The position numbers and the translations under genes are program-made. A stretch of DNA of 18,121 nt, taken from positions 1-18,121 of the forward strand of contig DITJ01000107.1 in NCBI GenBank assembly GCA_002422795.1, written 5' to 3'. This DNA is from Alphaproteobacteria bacterium UBA6187. GTDB lineage: Bacteria > Pseudomonadota > Alphaproteobacteria > Rickettsiales > UBA6187. Shown piece by piece: positions 13,944-18,121 of this stretch. Under the pieces are notes generated by a model. The model made no database searches. It had not been told where the DNA came from and saw only the letters and a program-made list of their open reading frames with translations. Positions within the stretch are counted from its first letter, which is position 1, and the number at the start of each line of letters is the position of its first letter.

Positions 13944-15631
13944 GCTATCTTCCTTTTTTGGTTATTTTGGTTATCTTGGTTATATTCGTGATAAGCAAGT
14001 AAGCCGTTACGCATCCATCGTGAAAAATATTCGGAAATTTTTCCTGCCGCCGATTCGTCAACTTTTTCCAAAGCCTCACCAATTGGCACTCCAGCAAATA
14101 ATGCGCTCAGAAGCTGATACTCGACATCTTCTAAATTCATACGCCAAACCACATCCTCATGACGGAATATTGCGAGGAATGTTTTTTCCGGTGCAGGTAT
14201 TGTCGGCGAAAGTTCTTCGTTCACCTCGCGGAAATAGGCGTTCACCGGATAGTTAAACGCAAAAATCTGAAGCGCTTTGCGGGGGTGGAGCACGGTTTCC
14301 ATTAGTTCATCAGGCGTCATGCCTTCTAAATGTTTAGGCTCAAGCGGTGTGGTTTCTTCCGGGTCATTCAGTTGTGATATGGCTGTTTCCATCGTGCAGA
14401 TTTCTGTAAAAAATGGATTGCCTAGCTTATGATTAGCAATAAATTCTGGCAATGCTACTGCGTAACGCCCGATGTTAAAATGATTAGAGTGCGCAGTATT
14501 TACAAAATCTGTAATGAGCTCATCAAAAGCTGTATCACCCATGGCATATTTAAGAACTGGATAATCTTCTGCAGTTACATCATATAATCGAAAACGATAG
14601 GCATTCACATACACCCCAAGCTGATCGGCAGGTGCGAATTCCACTTTGGCACGAATCCATTCATCCGGTTTGCTATCGATTTGTTTTCCTCGGAGAATAG
14701 CTTCCTGCATGGAGGTTTGCATATTTACGAGTGTGCTTGTTATATTAGCAACGTAGCGGCCTTCATCTTTAGCAAGGTCTGGTAGCGGTGCATAGTTTTG
14801 TGCATCTTTTGCGGCATCCTTGGCTTTGTCCAATTCGGCATATAGCACATCGAATTCAGGGATATTGCCATCCCACTCTACCATGGTGTTGGGCACGCGG
14901 CCAGCCTTATGCACCACATATTTATATAGCGACCAAACTGCATCCACCACATGATCATCATGCGTATCTATAATATGCGTACCCTTATTTGTATGACCGG
15001 AAAGGTGAATCTGCACAACCTTATCAAGTGGCAGCGCATCAATATATGCCTTTGCATCCAGGCGGTGATTATAGCAAGTCACATACACATTATTTACATC
15101 CAGCAGCAAATGACAACCAGACTCCTTGGCCATTTCCGCAATGAATTCACTTTCGGGGATATGTGATGTTTTGAATTCTAAATAGGTTGATGGGTTTTCG
15201 AGCGTTAATGGGCGCTCCAGAAAATCCTGCACCTGCTTGATGCGTCCTATTATATGCTTCAGCGCTTCTTCTGTATAAGGCACAGGTAATAAATCGTGGC
15301 TATTTTTGTGGGCAATTCCTGTCCAACATAAATGATCGGAAATCCATGCCGGTTTAATTTCATCAGCAAGTTTTTTGAGCTTGCGTAGATATTCAGAATT
15401 CAGAGGGTCGACTGTGCCGATTGACATGGCAACACCATGCATAACTATTGGATAGCGTTCGGCGATTTTTGCTAGATTACGGCGTGGTTTGCCACCAGTA
15501 TCCATAAAATTTTCTGAGATAATCTCAAACCAATCCACATCGGGTTGGTTTTCAAAAATATGGCTATAGTGCTTGGGGCGAAGCCCAAGACCAAAGCCGA
15601 GATTCGGGAAGTGATCGGGGAAATTGGGCAT
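13940..15631 (-). CDS. bufBC: Fused MNIO (DUF692) peptide-modifying oxidase and DUF2063 partner protein (BufB-BufC fusion)
   Basis: With the start at ATG 15631 the product is 563 residues. The frame runs up to an ATG at 15685, but that extension (MTRKTRGLLWLP...) would be coded by the hairpin at 15645-15675 and is not MNIO-like. Residues 9 to about 265 are DUF692/MNIO, an iron-dependent TIM-barrel oxidase. The visible blocks are FEIISENFM, MHGVAMSIG (His65), ISDHLCW (Asp99, His100), LTLENPSTY (Glu145), LLLDVNNVY (Asp178), HLSGHT (His209), DTHDDHV and VEWDGNIPE. Residues about 300-545 are DUF2063, with TSMQEAIL, VNAYRFRLYD and FNIGRYAVALPEFI. These are normally separate genes, bufB and bufC, the second supplying a peptide-binding domain. 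The family modifies cysteines of the precursor peptide. The C-terminus ends in an Asn/Gln-rich tail. Confidence 0.88.
   Translation of the reverse strand: MPNFPDHFPNLGFGLGLRPKHYSHIFENQPDVDWFEIISENFMDTGGKPRRNLAKIAERYPIVMHGVAMSIGTVDPLNSEYLRKLKKLADEIKPAWISDHLCWTGIAHKNSHDLLPVPYTEEALKHIIGRIKQVQDFLERPLTLENPSTYLEFKTSHIPESEFIAEMAKESGCHLLLDVNNVYVTCYNHRLDAKAYIDALPLDKVVQIHLSGHTNKGTHIIDTHDDHVVDAVWSLYKYVVHKAGRVPNTMVEWDGNIPEFDVLYAELDKAKDAAKDAQNYAPLPDLAKDEGRYVANITSTLVNMQTSMQEAILRGKQIDSKPDEWIRAKVEFAPADQLGVYVNAYRFRLYDVTAEDYPVLKYAMGDTAFDELITDFVNTAHSNHFNIGRYAVALPEFIANHKLGNPFFTEICTMETAISQLNDPEETTPLEPKHLEGMTPDELMETVLHPRKALQIFAFNYPVNAYFREVNEELSPTIPAPEKTFLAIFRHEDVVWRMNLEDVEYQLLSALFAGVPIGEALEKVDESAAGKISEYFSRWMRNGLLAYHEYNQDNQNNQKRKIA
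13958..13984 (-). repeat. Three tandem 9-base repeats at the 3' end of bufBC
   Basis: TTGGTTATT, TTGGTTATC and TTGGTTATA follow one another on the plus strand. On the coding strand they encode the Asn/Gln-rich tail (YNQDNQNNQ) just before the stop. Being in-frame units of nine, they can vary in number without a frameshift. Confidence 0.7.
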
Positions 15632-15644
15632 AAGAACTTTTAGT

Positions 15645-15675
15645 AAACACGGGAGCCATAACAGCCCCCGTGTTT
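15645..15675 (-). terminator. Terminator-like hairpin between bufA and bufBC
   Basis: AAACACGGG (15645-15653) pairs with CCCGTGTTT (15667-15675), and two further G-C pairs extend the stem around a short loop. Read on the coding strand, TTTACTAAAAG follows, a weak T-tract. It begins 15 bases after the bufA stop and ends 14 bases before the bufBC start. It would reduce transcription of the enzyme relative to the peptide, or protect the bufA mRNA 3' end. Confidence 0.65.
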
Positions 15676-15690
15676 TCCTGGTCAATAAGA

Positions 15691-16050
15691 TTATTTGCTA
15701 CCATCAGTCGCACAAGCGCTTTTACCTTTGCACTCGTTTTTACCATCAGGGCTATTGCCTTTGCAAGAATTCTGGCCTTTGCAAGCATGCTTTTCTTTAG
15801 CTGAAGCCGCAGGTTCTTTATCAGTTGCGCAAGCGCTTTTACCTTTGCACTCATTTTTGCCATCAGGGCTATTGCCTTTGCAAGAGTTCTGGCCTTTGCA
15901 AGCATGTTTTTCTTTTTCAGCTTTAACAGCTTCAACTTTTTCAGCTTGAACAGCATTATCCGCAGCATTTGCAACGTTAGCAGATATTAAAGAAGAAGTA
16001 GAAAGAAGGCCAGCAAGAGCAGCAACAGCAAGTTTTTTTGACGTAGACAT
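15691..16050 (-). CDS. bufA: Bufferin-type Cys-rich secreted peptide precursor with duplicated core
   Basis: The 119-residue product has a Sec signal peptide: MSTSKK, a hydrophobic run to residue 24, likely cleavage after ANVANA at 29. A charged Ala/Glu/Lys linker follows, then two identical 32-residue core units at 46-77 and 85-116. Each starts KEKHACKG and holds four cysteines (51, 57, 68, 74 and 90, 96, 107, 113) in CKGQNSCKG and ECKGKSACATD. This matches the ACKGxNxCKG bufferin class, whose cysteines are modified by an MNIO enzyme and which buffers copper or other metals in the periplasm. The next gene encodes that enzyme. ATG at 16050 has an AAGGAAA site. Family membership is inferred from motif and operon; the modification itself is not visible. 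Confidence 0.87.
   Translation of the reverse strand: MSTSKKLAVAALAGLLSTSSLISANVANAADNAVQAEKVEAVKAEKEKHACKGQNSCKGNSPDGKNECKGKSACATDKEPAASAKEKHACKGQNSCKGNSPDGKNECKGKSACATDGSK
15709..15932 (-). repeat. Two-copy tandem duplication inside bufA
   Basis: Two units of about 96 bases, spaced 117 bases (39 codons) apart, encode an identical 32-residue core. I count six base differences between them over the aligned stretch, all at third codon positions and all synonymous. Confidence 0.85.
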
Positions 16051-16126
16051 AGAATTTTCCTTATTAGAATTGTGTTAAAATATACTGCGTGTAACAAAGT
16101 AGTACGATCGCAATATTATACCTTAA

Positions 16127-16152
16127 TTCGTAGATCTGCAAATAATAGTTAC
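16127..16152 (-). promoter_or_regulatory. Putative ECF (sigma-F-type) promoter for the buf operon
   Basis: On the coding strand, GTAACT (16152-16147) is followed after exactly 16 bases by CGAA (16130-16127), about 77 bases before the bufA ATG. From memory, the Caulobacter sigma-F promoter for metal-stress genes, including DUF692/DUF2063 operons, is GTAACC-N16-CGAA; this differs in one base. A TATAAT at 16120-16115 is an alternative sigma-70 -10 box, but it has no good -35 at 16-18 bases. Confidence 0.5.
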
Positions 16153-16234
16153 ATCGGTTATAAAATAATTATTTTATAAAACTATGCATTGCAATCAAGT
16201 GCTTTCATATACAGCAAACACTATAAATCCTTAA

Positions 16235-16269
16235 CTATACTCATTCAGTTTGAAACATAATGAGTATAG
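16235..16269. repeat. 35-bp palindrome related to the ends of the 8284-8446 element; possible clpB terminator
   Basis: CTATACTCATT (16235-16245) and AATGAGTATAG (16259-16269) form a perfect 11-bp stem. Its right half, GTTTGAAACATAATGAGTATA, differs at one position from the right end of the 8284-8446 element (GTTTGAAACAGAATGAGTATA). It lies ten bases past the clpB stop. Confidence 0.7.
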
Positions 16270-16279
16270 GTAGGCTCTT

Positions 16280-18121
16280 TTAACAAAGCCTAACCACCAC
16301 AGCCAATTCATCCCCACTTACAGAAACATCAATCCCATCACCATCTTTTACTTTTCCTTCTAAAACCATTGTTGCCAGGCGGTTTTGTAAGTGTTGCTGG
16401 ATAACGCGTTTAAGTGGCCTTGCCCCGTAAATAGGATCATAGCCTTTATCGGCCAGCCACTGGCTTGCCGCTTTATCCAGATTAATTGAAATATTACGCT
16501 CTGCAAGAGTCGCAACCAGCCTGCCGATTTGCACCTCAACTATATGGACCATATCCTCGCGGCGCAGGCGATGGAATAATATTATGTCATCCAGGCGGTT
16601 TAAGAATTCTGGCCTAAAAGTGCTACTTACAATTTTCATAACCTTGTCACGAACTTTGCCGACCAGTTCACCTTCAATTTCGCCATCTTCTTCAGAAAGT
16701 ACCTGCGAGCCTAAATTGGAAGTGAGTATTATAATTGTATTTTTAAAATCTACCACATGGCCCTGGCCATCAGTCAAACGTCCGTCATCAAGCACTTGCA
16801 GAAGTATATTAAATACATCTGAATGGGCTTTTTCTACTTCATCGAATAATATAACCTGGTATGGCCTGCGGCGCACAGCTTCTGTTAGCGTTCCGCCTTG
16901 CTCATAACCAACATATCCAGGGGGTGCGCCAACAAGCCGCGATACCGCATGTTTTTCCATATATTCAGACATATCAATACGAAGCAATGCCGCTTTATCA
17001 TCAAATAAAAACTGGGCTAAAGTTTTGCATAACTCAGTTTTACCAACACCTGTTGGCCCAAGGAACAGGAATGAGCCAAGCGGCCTGTCTTTATCCTGCA
17101 ATCCTGCGCGGGAGCGGCGCACCGATTCACTCACAGCCTTTATAGCTTCATGCTGGCCAATTACATATTTGCCAAGTTCCTGCTCCATGCGCAGGAGTTT
17201 TTCGCGCTCTCCTTGCAGCATCCTATCTACCGGGATTCCTGTCCAGCGGGAAACTATTGCGGCTATATCATCGCTTGTAACAGCCTCACGCAGCATGGTT
17301 TTTGAACCTTCTTTTTCAGCCTCATTCAGTTTCTTTTCAAGCTCCGGTATGGCTGCATATTTAAGCTCACCAGCTCTTGCTAAATTGCCTTCACGCTGCA
17401 CAATTTCCAGTTCAGAGCGCGCAGCATCGAGTTCTTCCTTAAGTTTCTGTATGCGCTGTATTTTTAGCTTTTCCGATTGCCATTCGCTATTTAGGTCAGC
17501 CGCTCTTTTTTCAAGCTCTTCTAGTTCCTCACGCAGTTTGCTAAGGCGTTCTTTTGAGGCATCATCTTGTTCTTTTTTTAAGGCTTCCTGCTCGATTTTA
17601 AGCTGTATTATGCGCCTATCCAGTTCATCAATGGCTTCTGGCTTGCTGTTTACTTCCATACGCAGGCGGCTGGCGGCTTCATCCACCAGATCAATGGCTT
17701 TATCAGGCAGGAAGCGGTCTGTTATATAACGGCTAGATAAGGTGGCAGCGGCAACGAGGGCGCTATCTGATATTCTGATACCGTGATGCAATTCGTATTT
17801 TTCCTTGATACCCCTTAGAATTGAGATCGTATCTTCCTCAGTTGGCTCCGATACAAATACTGATTGGAAACGCCTTGCAAGAGCAGCATCTTTTTCGATA
17901 TGTTTACGGTATTCATCAAGTGTTGTTGCGCCAACGCAGTGTAATTCACCACGCGCAAGGGCAGGTTTTAGCAAGTTGGAAGCGTCCATAGAGCCTTCTG
18001 CAGCGCCAGCGCCGACTAGTGTGTGGAGTTCATCAATAAATAAAATCACTTCGCCACTTGCCGATTTTATTTCGTTTAACACCGCCTTTAAGCGTTCTTC
18101 AAACTCACCACGGAATTTTGC
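16280..18121 (-). CDS. clpB: ATP-dependent disaggregase ClpB, 5' end cut off by the window edge
   Basis: The frame is open to the right edge (first visible residues AKFRGEFEERLKAV), giving 613 residues, about the C-terminal 70% of a typical ClpB of about 860. Visible in order are NBD1 Walker B (LFIDELHTLVGAG) and its sensor/Arg-finger region (GATTLDEYRKHIEKD, ALARRF). The Glu/Lys-rich coiled-coil middle domain follows, which distinguishes ClpB from ClpA. NBD2 has Walker A GPTGVGKTE, Walker B VILFDEVEKAH and GAPPGYVGYEQGG, and the C-terminal domain contains FRPEFLNRLDDI and YDPIYGARPLKRVIQ. ClpB works with DnaK to rescue aggregated proteins. The GTG at 18082 is internal, not the start. Its 3' end is followed by a short palindrome before the buf operon. 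Confidence 0.97.
   Translation of the reverse strand, partial: AKFRGEFEERLKAVLNEIKSASGEVILFIDELHTLVGAGAAEGSMDASNLLKPALARGELHCVGATTLDEYRKHIEKDAALARRFQSVFVSEPTEEDTISILRGIKEKYELHHGIRISDSALVAAATLSSRYITDRFLPDKAIDLVDEAASRLRMEVNSKPEAIDELDRRIIQLKIEQEALKKEQDDASKERLSKLREELEELEKRAADLNSEWQSEKLKIQRIQKLKEELDAARSELEIVQREGNLARAGELKYAAIPELEKKLNEAEKEGSKTMLREAVTSDDIAAIVSRWTGIPVDRMLQGEREKLLRMEQELGKYVIGQHEAIKAVSESVRRSRAGLQDKDRPLGSFLFLGPTGVGKTELCKTLAQFLFDDKAALLRIDMSEYMEKHAVSRLVGAPPGYVGYEQGGTLTEAVRRRPYQVILFDEVEKAHSDVFNILLQVLDDGRLTDGQGHVVDFKNTIIILTSNLGSQVLSEEDGEIEGELVGKVRDKVMKIVSSTFRPEFLNRLDDIILFHRLRREDMVHIVEVQIGRLVATLAERNISINLDKAASQWLADKGYDPIYGARPLKRVIQQHLQNRLATMVLEGKVKDGDGIDVSVSGDELAVVVRLC

Noticed and set aside
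15632..15685. Longer bufBC start at 15685, adding 18 residues
   Set aside because: The extension is coded by the hairpin, starts five bases after the bufA stop and does not resemble MNIO N-termini; ATG 15631 begins the recognisable domain.
15709..15932. CRISPR-like direct repeats
   Set aside because: Only two copies, both inside the bufA coding frame, with third-position differences; it is a coding duplication.
15564..15974. Overlapping minus-strand ORF of 136 codons rich in Lys, Ala and Leu repeats
   Set aside because: It is the out-of-frame shadow of bufA and the start of bufBC. The real frame has a signal peptide, conserved cysteines and only synonymous differences between its repeats.
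17025..17729. Ser-rich plus-strand ORF of 234 codons opposite clpB
   Set aside because: It is an antisense shadow of the ClpB coiled-coil and NBD2 region; ClpB motifs are intact on the minus strand.

Overview
The window looks like a stretch of an AT-rich alphaproteobacterial chromosome. Supporting signs are an IspG with the CPGCGR form of its iron-sulfur motif, a DUF2793 phage or gene-transfer-agent (GTA) type protein, a J-domain protein of alphaproteobacterial type, and several families of short palindromic intergenic repeats. One of these, with tTGCGAG...AATCCAG arms, resembles the palindromic elements of Rickettsiales and relatives. A mitochondrial-carrier-like protein hints at a host-associated or formerly intracellular lineage. 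The exact order cannot be set from this sequence.

Layout. 1-1646: the 3' end of a prepilin-like gene converging on ispG (MEP isoprenoid pathway). 1731-5527: a plus-strand run of phage or GTA-like genes (DUF2793 tail/spike protein, YiiX/NlpC-P60-like amidase, small one-TM protein, M15 endolysin). It is interrupted by a minus-strand gene for an unrecognised internally repeated protein and by a highly structured non-coding stretch (2923-3176). 5534-7463: minus-strand housekeeping genes rluA-like, tatA and folD. 7672-9381: a J-domain gene and a divergent gene for a three-repeat mitochondrial-carrier-like protein, separated by a 163-bp near-palindrome. 9382-10264: a GC-rich palindromic repeat, a glycine-zipper lipoprotein gene with a strong terminator, and the secA leader. 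10265-12991: secA, whose stop codon lies inside a 147-bp palindromic element. 13177-13309: another palindromic repeat. 13494-16050: a three-gene minus-strand operon, bufA - fused bufBC - doxX. 16280-18121: the 3' two-thirds of clpB, running off the right edge.

The most striking content is the bufA-bufBC-doxX operon. It encodes a secreted Cys-rich peptide of the bufferin type whose core is perfectly duplicated at the protein level. The next gene fuses the MNIO (DUF692) peptide-modifying oxidase to its usual partner DUF2063, and the last encodes a DoxX membrane protein. A GTAACT-N16-CGAA sequence upstream of bufA matches the ECF sigma-F type metal-stress promoter as I remember it, and a terminator-like hairpin lies between the precursor and the enzyme gene. 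The family role (post-translationally modified, metal/copper-buffering peptide) is established knowledge; its role here is inference.

The second striking item is the 300-residue protein at 8479-9381. It has one complete solute-carrier (SLC25) signature and two degenerate ones at the expected spacing, which is rare in bacteria.
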